Shown here piece after piece: positions 7,913-16,715 of a stretch of DNA of 64,000 bases. The position numbers were made by a program, and so were the translations under genes. How positions within the stretch are numbered: the stretch's first letter is position 1; each line of letters begins with the position of its first letter. The notes beneath the pieces are model-generated. The model was not told the DNA's origin, made no database searches, and was given only the letters and a program-made list of their open reading frames with translations. The DNA lies in NCBI GenBank assembly GCA_963791995.1, contig CAWBUQ010000019.1:186001-250000 (forward strand), read 5' to 3'. This DNA is from Bog-473 sp963791995. Its GTDB lineage: Bacteria > Actinomycetota > Acidimicrobiia > Acidimicrobiales > RAAP-2.

Positions 7913-8439
7913 TCAGTTGTCCGGGCCCGCGCTCCCCGCCACGTGCTTGCCGCGCGTGCGGGCCGCCCGGGCCGGCGCGTCCGCCGCGACTGCGGGCTCG
8001 GGGGTCCGGCTGGCCCAGTGGTGCATGGCCCAGCCGCCGGCGACCAGCGCCGCGCCGACCGCGGCATCGCGCTGGATGTCGAGACCCGTGAAGGCGAGCG
8101 TGTTCGGTGACGCGGACGCCAGCGTGCTCGGGCTGGCGCTGCCCGTGCCGGTGACCGACGCCCCGGTGCCCGGATCCCCGGTCCCGGTGGTCCCGGCACT
8201 CGTGCTCACCCCGACCGAGGCGCCGGTACCGCTGTTGCCCACACTGGCCGACAGGCTGGCACCCGACGCCGGCTTGGCCGTGAGGATCTCGGGCACCACC
8301 CAGGCGGCGGCGCCGGCGGTGGCCACGGCAGACATGCGCCCGATGGCCTGGCGCCGCGAGAGCCGCGGGCGAGCCCGTCCGGCCGTCCGTCACGTGCAGA
8401 GGGAGATGCGGTCTCTCCCGTTGTGTGTTCGCTGTGCAT
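7913..8439 (-). CDS. Tat-exported, low-complexity surface protein with LAFTG sorting signal (one frame break)
   Basis: The core frame reads SRRQAIGRMSAVATAGAAAW and then VVPEILTAKPASG, which looks like a twin-arginine signal. A 60-70-residue Ser/Thr/Gly/Ala/Val-rich region without cysteines follows. The C-terminal part has LAFTG (coded at 8084-8098), then the moderately hydrophobic GLDIQRDAAVGAALVAGGWA and Arg-containing residues. LAXTG is the motif used by class E sortases of actinobacteria. A stop lies nine codons before the RR pair in that frame. A second frame starting at ATG 8439, behind an AGGAG ribosome site, supplies MHSEHTTGETASPS and merges near 8365, so a single frame error is likely. 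The stretch after LAFTG is longer and less hydrophobic than a classical sorting helix. Its gene is coupled to the kinase. Confidence 0.62.
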
Positions 8440-8616
8440 CGACCGCCCGCTCCTGACTCGCCTCTCGCCCTCCGGTGTCTGGGTAACGGGCGACATCGGC
8501 GTTTCTTACCGCCGGGGCCCTGGGAATTTTGCAATGACGGTGTCAGCGGTGCGGCTCGCCCGAGTCGGCCGGCGGTCGGGCCCGCCCCGCCAGGGCGGAG
8601 GCGGCATGATGAGCCC

Positions 8617-9790
8617 ATGCGTGGAAAGGCGCCGTTGTCGGCGGCCACCACCGGGCCCACCGTGGCGCCGTCGAGCACCGAGGCCACGGCCAGGCTGCTC
8701 TGGGAGGCCTGCCGCCGTGATCCCGATCCGGCCGGGTGCGGCGTGCCCTCGCCGGTGGCGCCGACACGAACCTGGCCGTCGCCGCGGCAGCCGACCACCG
8801 GATCGGACCGCTGCTGTGGCGGGCGCTCGGCGCCGCCGGCAGCGCGGGACGAACTCGGGCCCGAGCGCGCCGTGCTCGGGGGGATGGCCGACGCCCTCAA
8901 CATGGAGGCGCTCCTCCTCCTCCCCCACGCCGTGGCGCTGGCGGTGCGCCCCCTGACCGAGGCCGGGCTCGAACCGGTCGTCTTCAAGGGGCCGGCGGTG
9001 GCCGCCCGCTACCCCGAAGCCGGGGCTGCGGCCGATGGAGGACATCGACCTCCTGCTCCCGCACGCCGACCACGGGCGCGCGCTCGACGCGCTGCGCGCC
9101 GCGGGGTGGCGGGTGGTCCGCCCCGGCGGCGCCGACCGCTACGACACCGTGCTCGCCCACGACGACGTGCCGTCGCTGGTCCTCGAGCTCCACTACGGAC
9201 TCGAAGGCGGCTCCCAGCACGTCACCGCGCTCGATCCCGAGGTGCTCTGGGCCAGGCGCCAGCCGCTCGAGGTCGCGGGGACGCCGGCCTTCGGACTCCC
9301 GCTGGACGACGAGCTCGTCGTGCTGTCGGCTCACGCCGGCAAGCCGCACCACGGATTCGTCCGCCTGGTCTGGATCGCCGACCTGGCCATGATCGTGGGC
9401 GACGCCGGCCCAGCGCGGTGCGCCGGTCGACTGGGAGCGCGTGCCGCGCCCGCGCCGACGCCGTGCGGTGCGCGACCGTCGTCGGCGCCGCGCTCGCACT
9501 GGCACGACGGGCCGGCGTGGAGCACGCCGGCGGAACTCTTCCCGCTGCCCGGCACGGGGCTGGCGCGGCGACGCCATGCGCCGGCTCACCTCGGTCTCGT
9601 GGCCGCTCACCCATCTCGAGCTGCCGGGGTACCAGCTGAACTACGCGCTGACCGACGCGCCGACGCAGCGGGTCAAGATCCTGCTCGTGCTCCTCGCCTC
9701 GGGCCATCGCGTCGGCGACACGGGCCCGTGCGCTGGCCGGCCTGCCACGTCGTGCGCGGCCTCGCGGCACGCCGAGGCCCGGTTACGGGC
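8617..9790 (+). CDS. PF14907-type nucleotidyltransferase (several frame breaks)
   Basis: After repairing breaks near 8733, 8845, 9025 and 9420, the protein reads from MRGKAPLSAATTGPT through DTNLAVAAAADHRIGPLLW, the substrate-pocket segment PVVFKGPAVAARYPEAG and the metal-binding PMEDIDLLLP, to an HAGKPHHGFVRLVWIAD helix. KGxA...RPMxDIDLL is the signature of the uncharacterised nucleotidyltransferase family PF14907. The break at 9025 sits in a run of four G where three would keep frame. The stop is uncertain (about 9790). The gene is divergent from the surface protein, kinase and PqqD genes across a 177-base spacer. It probably transfers a nucleotide to a protein or sugar as part of that module. 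Confidence 0.7.
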
Positions 9791-10539
9791 CCGGGAAGAC
9801 CCGGCGCAACACGTCGAGCACCTCGCCGTTGGCGCTCACCGCGGGGCTGTGGTCGGGGTCCAGCCGGCCGTAGACCAGGCGGCAGAAGGACTCGGCGGGC
9901 AGCTCCAGGTCGGGCGTGACGCCGGCGTCGCCCGCCAGCAGCTCGGCGGTGTCGGGGTCAGGCGGACGGTGAAGTGGCGCACGGGGTCGCTCGTGCGCAC
10001 ACGGATCTCGCGCTCGTCGCCGCTGGGCCTGGCGGTGAAGCGGGCGATCAGGCCGAGGTTGTCGACGACGACCGCCGTGGCGTCGGGCGGGATGGTTGCG
10101 GCCGGATCGAACGCCACCTCGATGTCCCAGGTGTGGAAGGCGTGCTCGTTCAGGCGGGCCGCCACCATCTCGTCGAAGTCGACGGTGACCGGGCCGAACG
10201 AGAAGGCGACGCCTGCCCGCTCGTCGCCGGGCACCGCGTCGAACGCCCCGAGCAGGCGATCGTCCTCGACGATGGCGTCGTCCGCCTGGGCCCGCGGCGC
10301 CTTGGCGTTCCACTCGTCCCAGACGCCGGGGGCGAAGTCGTCGGGCATCTCGGTGCCGGCCAGCGCGTCCTGCAGGCGCCGCTGCATGACGACCGAGCCC
10401 GAGCCGAGATGCGACAGCACGGCCGCGATGGCCCACCCCGGATCGTACGACGGGGCCTCGAGTTGGGAGGCCTCGAGCCCTCCACGAGCTCGTGCAGTCT
10501 GGTGACGGAGGCCCGTAGCGGGCCGAGCGGGTCGTCCAT
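9783..10539 (-). CDS. Mycothiol-dependent maleylpyruvate isomerase / DinB-like family protein (two frame breaks)
   Basis: Starts MDDPLGPLRASVTRLHELVEG, shifts frame near 10480 into SQLEAPSYDPGWAIAAVLSHLGSG, and shifts again near 9960 into DTAELLAGDAGVTPDLELPA before ending VLDVLRRVFPGP. The helical-bundle pattern with His in VLSHLGSG and in NEHAFHTWDIEVAF fits the DinB/maleylpyruvate isomerase family (TIGR03083-like) that uses mycothiol in actinobacteria. The reaction is unknown. It is nine bases downstream of the FMN reductase gene on the same strand, so a detoxification or redox operon is plausible. Confidence 0.75.
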
Positions 10540-10548
10540 GACTCCGGT

Positions 10549-11130
10549 CTACCCGCCGGCCCACGCCGTCGCGAGCGCGCGCATCCACCAGGCCATGTCG
10601 TCAGCGAGCATCGTGAGGCGCGGATCGAGCGGCGCCAGCAACGCGAGGTCGTCGGGGTTCTCGGAACGGAGCAGCGGGACGAGGATGTCGGGCAGGATGT
10701 GGACGGCCCAGCGCAGGGGTGCCATCTCGAACTCCACCGCCACCTGGCGCAGCTGCTCAATGGCCCGGGCGCCGCCGACGTTGCCCCAGCCCACGAACGA
10801 GATGGGCTTGCGCCGCCACTCCACGAACGTGGAGTCCATGGCGTTCTTGAGCACAGCCGGATAGCCGTGGTTGTACTCGCCAGTGAGGATGACGAAGCCG
10901 TCGGCGCGGGCCACGGTGGCGCCGAAGCGCACCACCGCCTCGTGTTCGTAGACCCCGTCGGCACGGGCAGGCGGGGTCTCGTTGTCGAAGAAGGGCAACG
11001 GATGGTCGCGCAGGTCGATCGCTTCCACCTCGAACCCACCGTGCTGGTGGAGACGGCCGACGGCCCACGCCGCCACCCGCTCGCTGAACCGGCCTCGGCG
11101 GGTCGTCCCCGTGATCACCTGGAGCAGCAC
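10549..11130 (-). CDS. NADPH-dependent FMN reductase family protein
   Basis: The intact 193-residue flavodoxin-like protein has the FMN phosphate loop GTTRRGRFSERV at residues 8-19 and the FMN isoalloxazine segment GEYNHGYPAVLKNAMD. Both are hallmarks of PF03358 quinone/FMN/azo reductases. It is expected in the cytoplasm as a dimer reducing FMN or quinones with NAD(P)H. Start is GTG at 11130 with AGGAAGG eight bases upstream. It is divergent from the ArsR gene, and an 8-bp inverted repeat lies 34-55 bases upstream of the start. Confidence 0.92.
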   Translation of the reverse strand: MLLQVITGTTRRGRFSERVAAWAVGRLHQHGGFEVEAIDLRDHPLPFFDNETPPARADGVYEHEAVVRFGATVARADGFVILTGEYNHGYPAVLKNAMDSTFVEWRRKPISFVGWGNVGGARAIEQLRQVAVEFEMAPLRWAVHILPDILVPLLRSENPDDLALLAPLDPRLTMLADDMAWWMRALATAWAGG

Positions 11131-11163
11131 GCGCGGCCTTCCTCTCTTCCCGCGTTCACGTTT

Positions 11164-11185
11164 CTCCCGATCGTTCTATCGGGAG
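11164..11185. promoter_or_regulatory. Perfect 8-bp inverted repeat upstream of FMN reductase
   Basis: CTCCCGAT at 11164-11171 and ATCGGGAG at 11178-11185 are exact reverse complements around a six-base spacer. Position between two divergent promoters suggests an operator or a leader hairpin of the reductase mRNA. Confidence 0.45.
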
Positions 11186-11253
11186 CGCGCCAGGGCGAGG
11201 ACCGCAAGGGCGCGGCGCGTCGCTCGGCGTCCCGACACGTCGCAGTATTTCAC

Positions 11254-11282
11254 TTGACAGTTAACTAACCTTTTGGTTTAAT
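11254..11282 (+). promoter_or_regulatory. Sigma70-type promoter for ArsR-SRPBCC operon, leaderless
   Basis: TTGACA at 11254-11259, a 17-base spacer and TTTAAT at 11277-11282 give a near-consensus promoter. The ATG of the ArsR gene is seven bases downstream, at the expected transcription start, so the mRNA is probably leaderless. The spacer holds AACC-TTTT-GGTT, an inverted repeat that is a likely ArsR autoregulatory site. Confidence 0.75.
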
Positions 11283-11288
11283 TCAGCG

Positions 11289-11663
11289 ATGGCACCGACA
11301 GCGGCGATGACCGAGGACCGGCTCGATGCGGCGTTCGCCGCACTGGCCGACCCGACCAGGCGGGCCATCGTGAGCCGCCTGGCGCAGGGCGACGCCACGG
11401 TCAACGAGCTCGCCGCCCCGTTCACCATGTCGCTGCCGGGCATCTCCAAGCACCTCAAGGTGCTCGAGCGCAGCGGACTGATCTCGCGGCGCCGGGACGC
11501 CCAGTTCCGCCCGTGTCACCTCGAGGTCGACGCGCTGGACGGAGCCCTCGACTGGATCGACGAGCACCGGCGCATCTGGGAGCAGCGCTTCGACAAGCTC
11601 GACACGCATCTGCGCGACCTCCAGCGAGAGAGTTCACGACCAACGAAAAGGAAGACCAGATGA
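11289..11663 (+). CDS. ArsR-family transcriptional regulator
   Basis: A 124-residue winged-helix protein: AALADPTRRAIVSRLAQGDATVNELAAPFTMSLPGISKHLKVLERSGLI is the ArsR helix-turn-helix and wing. No metal-binding cysteines are visible, which is usual for the ArsR subgroup paired with SRPBCC (AHSA1-like) proteins. The stop overlaps the SRPBCC start by four bases (ATGA). It is probably an autorepressor acting at the inverted repeat in its own promoter spacer. Confidence 0.95.
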   Translation: MAPTAAMTEDRLDAAFAALADPTRRAIVSRLAQGDATVNELAAPFTMSLPGISKHLKVLERSGLISRRRDAQFRPCHLEVDALDGALDWIDEHRRIWEQRFDKLDTHLRDLQRESSRPTKRKTR

Positions 11664-12139
11664 CGCACGCACCGTCCCACGAGCTCCGCTTCACACGCAT
11701 CTTCGACGCGCCGCGCCAGCTCGTCTTCGACTGCATGATCGACCCCGACCACCTCACCCACTTCTGGGGTCCGACCGGCGTCAGCGCACCGCGCGACCGC
11801 ATCGTCGTCGACGCCCGGCCAGGCGGCACGTTCGAGACAGTGATGGTCAACGACGCCGACGGGACCGAGTACCCGACGCATGCCGTCTATGTCGAGGTGC
11901 GGCCACCCGAGCTGCTGGTGTGGACCGACCCGGGCTCAGGTATGCAGGTGACCTCGGAGTTCGTGGCGCTGGGGCCGAACCGCACCGAGGTGCGCATCCA
12001 CCAGCTCCGCGTGCCGGCGCCCATGGCTACCGAGGAGGCGCAGGCCGGGTTCCTCTCCTCCCTCGACTGCTTCGCGGCGTATCTCGCCGGGATCGTCAGG
12101 ACGCACGACGGTGCCGGGCACGGCAAGAACGGAGCATGA
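11660..12139 (+). CDS. SRPBCC / AHSA1-like domain protein
   Basis: A 159-residue START-like protein: FTRIFDAPRQLVFDCMIDPDHLTHFWGP at the N terminus and VEVRPPELLVWTD and FLSSLDCFAAYL later are the AHSA1/SRPBCC pattern. It forms a deep hydrophobic pocket for small ligands. The start ATG overlaps the ArsR stop, the classical ArsR-SRPBCC two-gene unit of actinobacteria. The DinB-like gene follows after only four bases. Ligand unknown. Confidence 0.93.
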   Translation: MTHAPSHELRFTRIFDAPRQLVFDCMIDPDHLTHFWGPTGVSAPRDRIVVDARPGGTFETVMVNDADGTEYPTHAVYVEVRPPELLVWTDPGSGMQVTSEFVALGPNRTEVRIHQLRVPAPMATEEAQAGFLSSLDCFAAYLAGIVRTHDGAGHGKNGA

Positions 12140-12143
12140 AGCG

Positions 12144-12857
12144 ATGATGGAGAACGACGACGCAACGATGCAGGCGATGGTGGGCGAGGAGTACACCGCC
12201 CTGGCCGATCTTCTCGAGGCTGCCCCCGACGACGTGTGGGACGCGCCTTCGCTGTGCGAGGGCTGGCGCACCCGCGAGGTCGTGGCGCACATGACCATGC
12301 CGGTGCGCTACGACGGCCCCGCATTCATGGCCGAGCTCGACGCCGCCGGCGGCGACTTCACGGCGCTGTCGAACACGGTGGCAGCGCGTGACGGCGCGCT
12401 CGCCGCGGCCGAACTGGTGGCCGGTCTCCGCTCGCCCACGCTGCACGGCTGGCAGCCGCCCGGTGGTGGTGGGTCGGGTGCCTTGACCCACTGCGTCATC
12501 CACCAGCTCGACATCACCGAGGCGATACCGCTGGCCCGAGTGGTCCCAGAGCGCGTCATCGTGCGGGTCCTCGGCATCGTTGCCGCGTCCGACAGGCCGA
12601 ACCTCTTCGGCGTGGACCTCTCCGGCGTGACCCTCCAAGCCGACGACCTCGACTGGTCAGCGGGCTCGGGTACCACCGTCACCGGCCCCGCACAGGCGCT
12701 GGCCCTCGTGGCCTGTGGCCGCCTGCTGCCGGCCGGCCGTCTCGGCGGCGCGGCTGCGGCGCGCTTCAGCCATCTCGCCCGCTCCGCCACTCGTCCCACG
12801 CTCGATAGCCTCCGGCCAGGTCGGCCGCCCGCGAAAAGCCCAGCTCGCGGAGCGTAG
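12144..12857 (+). CDS. Mycothiol-type maleylpyruvate isomerase / DinB-like family protein
   Basis: About 237 residues. The motif WDAPSLCEGWRTREVVAHMTMP is the conserved N-terminal segment of the TIGR03083/TIGR03086-like DinB superfamily, with metal-ligand His in VAHM and further His in THCVIHQLDI. GGAG lies nine bases before the ATG. It ends the ArsR-SRPBCC-DinB operon. Its last 92 bases overlap the 3' end of the opposing rhodanese gene and code for unconserved sequence, so the true stop may be earlier if a base error lies near 12760. Confidence 0.8.
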   Translation: MMENDDATMQAMVGEEYTALADLLEAAPDDVWDAPSLCEGWRTREVVAHMTMPVRYDGPAFMAELDAAGGDFTALSNTVAARDGALAAAELVAGLRSPTLHGWQPPGGGGSGALTHCVIHQLDITEAIPLARVVPERVIVRVLGIVAASDRPNLFGVDLSGVTLQADDLDWSAGSGTTVTGPAQALALVACGRLLPAGRLGGAAAARFSHLARSATRPTLDSLRPGRPPAKSPARGA

Positions 12858-13149
12858 CTGCGGCGAGGCTCGAGGCATACCCCTCCGAGCACACGACGAT
12901 GACCTGCTGGTCGTGACCCCGGACCTCGGGCAGCGTATGGCCGCTGGCCGGATCGAGCCGCCACTCGAGCACGTTGCGCTCGATCACCACACCGAAGCCG
13001 AGGTCGCCCTCCTCGGCCCGCTGGCGTTCGGGCCGGATGTCGATGACGAGCGCTCCGGCGGCGTCGAGCGTCTCGAGGTGTTCGGGGTCGATCCGGTCGA
13101 TCCGACTGCGGGCCGCTGCCAGCAGCTCGTCGACCGTGCGACCGCTCAC
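12766..13149 (-). CDS. Rhodanese-domain sulfurtransferase
   Basis: A 127-residue single rhodanese domain. The active-site loop is CSEGYAS with the catalytic Cys after VIVV. It also has the usual LVIDIRPERQRAEEGD start and the C-terminal AADLAGGYRAWDEW. It would carry sulfane sulfur as a Cys persulfide. It lies seven bases after the cysteine dioxygenase gene, so the two form a small cysteine/sulfur oxidation operon. Confidence 0.93.
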   Translation of the reverse strand: MSGRTVDELLAAARSRIDRIDPEHLETLDAAGALVIDIRPERQRAEEGDLGFGVVIERNVLEWRLDPASGHTLPEVRGHDQQVIVVCSEGYASSLAAATLRELGFSRAADLAGGYRAWDEWRSGRDG

Positions 13150-13156
13150 CTCGTCG

Positions 13157-13726
13157 TCACCTGCCGCTGTGTGCGGCCCGTGCGTCCACGTCGAGGGCCT
13201 CGCCGGCGGCGGTCCAGGACACGCCGCGGGCCACCAGGCCGCCGGGGGTGAGGTCGTACCGGGTCATGTGGGTCAGCGTCGGACTGTAGACGTGCAGGCT
13301 GAGCGTGTGCCGGCCTGATTGGTTGGTGACGTCGTGCACATGTCCCCGCGCGAAGCCGAGCGTCGTCCCGCCGTGGAGCTCCCGGCTGGTGAGGCAGAGC
13401 CGGCCGGCGTCGTCGCGCCAGGGAATCGCCTCGGTCAGGGCGCCGTCGATGACGCTCACGGCGCCCGCCGACGTCCCGTGGTCGTGTAGGGCCACCTGGC
13501 CACCGGGCGGCCAGGCGATGAGCCAGGCATCGAAGTCCGGCGTACTGGCGATCAGCCTCCACTGCCGTTCACCGACGACCGATGCCCCAGGCCAGCGCAG
13601 GGACGGCGCGAGGCGGCGTGCCACCGTCACGGGGTCGACCGAGGCCACGTCAGCGGGCGGAACGGGCGCCACCGGAGCAGCGACAACGTGCGGGCGTGTC
13701 CCGCGGGACGTGGCGGCCGGAGCCAT
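13157..13726 (-). CDS. Cysteine dioxygenase family protein
   Basis: A 189-residue cupin with the iron ligands of cysteine dioxygenase: two His in ALHDHGTSAG and the third in GHVHDVTN. The segment between cupin motifs carries the expected acidic residues and the C terminus has LHVYSP. It would oxidise L-cysteine to cysteine sulfinate with O2. The partnership with the adjacent rhodanese supports a role in sulfur amino-acid breakdown. The ATG at 13726 is placed six bases after a candidate -10 element, which implies a leaderless transcript. Confidence 0.88.
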   Translation of the reverse strand: MAPAATSRGTRPHVVAAPVAPVPPADVASVDPVTVARRLAPSLRWPGASVVGERQWRLIASTPDFDAWLIAWPPGGQVALHDHGTSAGAVSVIDGALTEAIPWRDDAGRLCLTSRELHGGTTLGFARGHVHDVTNQSGRHTLSLHVYSPTLTHMTRYDLTPGGLVARGVSWTAAGEALDVDARAAHSGR

Positions 13727-13732
13727 CCGCCG

Positions 13733-13761
13733 AGACTACCGGCTATTCCTGACTAAGTCAA
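13733..13761 (-). promoter_or_regulatory. Promoter of the cysteine dioxygenase-rhodanese operon
   Basis: Read on the minus strand: TTGACT (13761-13756), 17 bases, TAGTCT (13738-13733), then the ATG six bases later. The -35 overlaps an 11-base palindrome TGACTTAGTCA (13760-13750), a possible operator. Confidence 0.6.
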
Positions 13762-13913
13762 TCGTATTTCATGTAAATGTCCCGGAATCGCTGGTCCAGG
13801 GTCAAAGGAGCGGGTCGGGGGACGCCCACGCGACCAAGATGTCGGGTGATGGCGCGGCCGAGGCAGCCGGGGTGGCGGGACGACGGAGGCCGGCGCAGTA
13901 CGGTCGCCCTCCC

Positions 13914-16393
13914 ATGAAGGTCATGGGGCGGTCGGGCGACGAGACACACCCCGTCACGACGGCCCCGAGACCGGGCGAGCGCCATTACGCACCGTGGGGC
14001 CAGCGGGCGCGCTCGCTCGTCCTCGGCCCCCACGGCGGAGGCACGACGAGGCGGCGGGCCTCCGACGCGGTGCGGGTCGGGCTGGCCGTCGCTGCTGATC
14101 GTCGTCGTCGCCGCGCTGGCCAGACGCCAACACCTCCGTGGAGATCCACGTCGCCCAGCTGCTCACGCCTGCCCCCAACGGCGTCCGCTGGCTGATCACC
14201 GCGCTGTGGTTCCTCGGTTCGATCGGGGTCACCGTCACGCTCGTGCTCGTCGGACTCCTGGTGCCGAAGCTGACCGCGGTGCGACAGATGGCCCTCGCCG
14301 GCGTGGCCACGCATCGTGATCTGCCTCTTCTCGTACTGGTTGCTCGGGGCCAGCGCCGGGCGCGACGCCGGTGGCCGCGCTGTCGGGCTTCGATCCGCGC
14401 TTCCCCATCCTCCAGCTGGCAATCGCCACCGCCGTGGCTCTGGCCGGACTCCCCTACCTGAGCCGGCCGATGCACCGCCTGGTCGCCTCGGCGTCGGCGA
14501 TCGCCGCGCTGTGTGCCGTCGTCGGCGGCTACGGCCTGCCCGCTCGGCGTCCTCGCCGCCATCGTGATCGGGCTGGGGCACCGCGGCGGCCTGCCACCTC
14601 GTCCTCGGCACGCCGAACGGGCTCCCATCGGCGACCGAGGTGACCGACGCCGTGCGCGACCTGCGGTCGTGGAGTGCGCGACCTCGCCTCCATGGACCGC
14701 CAGGAGTGGGGCGTGGCCGCCTTCGCCGGCACGCGACGCCGACGGCGAGCCCGCTCGAGCTGGCCGTGTACGGCCGGGACGCCGCCGACGCGCAATGGCT
14801 GAGCAAGGTCTGGCGCTTCTGCATCTACCGCGACTCGGGCCCGACGCTCGTCATCAACCGCCTCCAACAGGTCGAGCACGAGGCGTACCTCACCTTCCTG
14901 GCCGGACCACGCCGGCGTGCGGGTCCCCGAGGTGGTCGCGGCCGGGCGGTGCGGCCCCAGCCGCGACGCCGCACTCGTGACGCGGCTGCCCGAGGGCACG
15001 CGCCTCGGCTCGAACTGGCGCGAGATCGGTCAGCGACGAGATGGTCGACGACTTCCTGCGCGCCGTGCTGACGCTGCGCGGCGCCGGGATCGCGCACGGG
15101 GCGCTCAGCCCCGAGACGGTCGGTGCGCACCGAATCGGGGGCGCTGCTGCGCGACTTCCGGCGGGCCTCGTCCTCGGCTCCGCCCGACGCGCACCGAACG
15201 CGACGCGGCGGCCGCCGTGGCAGCGGTCGGCGTCGTCGTCGGCGTCGAGCGCACGGTCGCCGCCACCTGCCGGGTGCTCGACACCGAGACGATCCAGGCC
15301 GTGCTCACCCGTCTGCAGCGTTCCACCCTCGACCCCGAGACCGAGCGCATGGCCCGCACGCAGAAGGGGCTTCCTGCGGACGCTTGCGCGAGGCGCTGGC
15401 GACGGCGGCCGGCGTCGAAGTGCCCAAGCTGGTGGAGTCGAAGCGCATCAGCTGGCCCAACCTCTTGATGGTCATCGGCAGCCTGGTCGGACTCTGGCTC
15501 ATCATCGGCGTGCTGAGCGACGCGCGCAGGTTCGCTTCGAAGTCATCCGGGGCGCGGCGTGGGGCTGGGTCGCGGCCGCCTTCGTGCTCGGCCAGCTCCC
15601 GGTGGTCACCGGCGCGTGGGCCACTCACCGGCGCAGTCATCGGCACCATCGCCTTCGGGCGCTGTCGTCGTCGCTCGAGACCTCCAACATCTTCACCTCG
15701 TTCGTCGGCGGCGATGCCGCCGTCTTCGCGTCCGGGTGCGCTTCTTCCAACGTCAAGGGCTCGACGTGCCCCAGGCCATCAGCTCGGGGGCCATCGCCGG
15801 GCTCGGCCAGCTGGGTGGTCAAGGGTCTGCTCTTCTTGGTGTGCCTGCCCTTCGCCGCCGGCGACTTCCACGCGCCGAGCGGACAATGGCGAGCAACGCG
15901 GACATCGTCTGGCTGATCATCATCGTGATCCTGGTCATCGCCATCGTCCTGGCCGTCGTCACGCTCGTGCCCAAGCGTGCGGCGCCTGGCCACGGAGAAG
16001 GCCCGGCCGCACCTGGTCACGATCTGGAAGGACGTCAAGGCGATCGCGGTCGAGCCGCGCAAGGTCGTCTACGTCCTCGGCGGCAGCTCTGGGCAGCCAG
16101 CTGCTCATCGCGCTTCTGCCTCGGCGCCTCGTTGCACTCCGTCGGCGCGCACGTCAGCTTCGCCACCCTGATCGTGGTGCTGACCTTGTCGGCCATGATC
16201 GGCGGCGCGGCGCCCGGTGCCGGGCGGCGCCGGGGTGATCGAGGTCGGAATGATCGCCGGGCTCACCGCGGCGGGCGTTCCCCAGGACCAGGCCGTGGCC
16301 GCCGTCTTCATCGAGCGCTTCTGCACGGCCTACCTCCCGCCCCTCTGGGGCTGGGGGGCGCTGGTGTACATGCGCCACAGCGACTACATCTGA
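13914..16393 (+). CDS. Large membrane protein: kinase-like domain plus LPG-synthase/UPF0104 region (many frame breaks)
   Basis: About 820 residues after joining frames. First comes a hydrophobic N-terminal region (WLITALWFLGSIGVTVTLVL, then ICLFSYWLLGASAG). A soluble segment follows with EHEAYLTFL, VPEVVAAG and IAHGALSPETV, which resembles a degenerate protein-kinase/ABC1-like fold with HGAL in place of the catalytic HGDL. The C-terminal part is an integral-membrane region with GAVIGTIAF, ETSNIFTSFVGGDAAVFA and FIERFCTAYLPPLWGW, the pattern of lysylphosphatidylglycerol-synthase TM domains (flippase-like UPF0104). At least 15 single-base breaks, mostly extra bases, interrupt it. ATG 13914 and TGA 16391 bound it. 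It may transport or modify a membrane lipid. Confidence 0.7.
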
Positions 16394-16715
16394 GCGGAAC
16401 GGTCCCGGCGACACGTGCGCTCCAGCGGAACGGCGCCGGCCGCCGCGCCGACCGCGGCAGCGCCGGGGGGCGATGTGAATCGGATCACGAGCCTCCGGCC
16501 AGCACTCTGTCATCTCCTTGCAGTTCTCGGGCATTCTCGTGTCGGACGCTGTAACGTCGCCGACGATGCCGGGGGGCATGGTTGGCATGACCGCTCGCAG
16601 AGCGCGCGCCGCAAGGGGATCACACGCCTCCCTGCGCTGGGTAAGGGCCGGCGGGTGGCCCCGACTCCTGGAGGCCGCGGCCGCACCGAGTGACGGAGCG
16701 GACGCGCCCAGGGTC
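16394..16715. other. 322-base spacer upstream of the Liv operon
   Basis: No protein is recognised. It contains a 10-base direct repeat AGCGGAACGG (just after the preceding stop and again near 16424) and presumably the promoter of the Liv operon, but no clear -35/-10 pair is visible. Confidence 0.4.

Noticed and set aside
6978..8987. 669-residue minus-strand ORF
   Set aside because: Only the part from about 7310 to 7910 is real (the kinase). The rest is an open shadow frame across the surface protein and the spacer.
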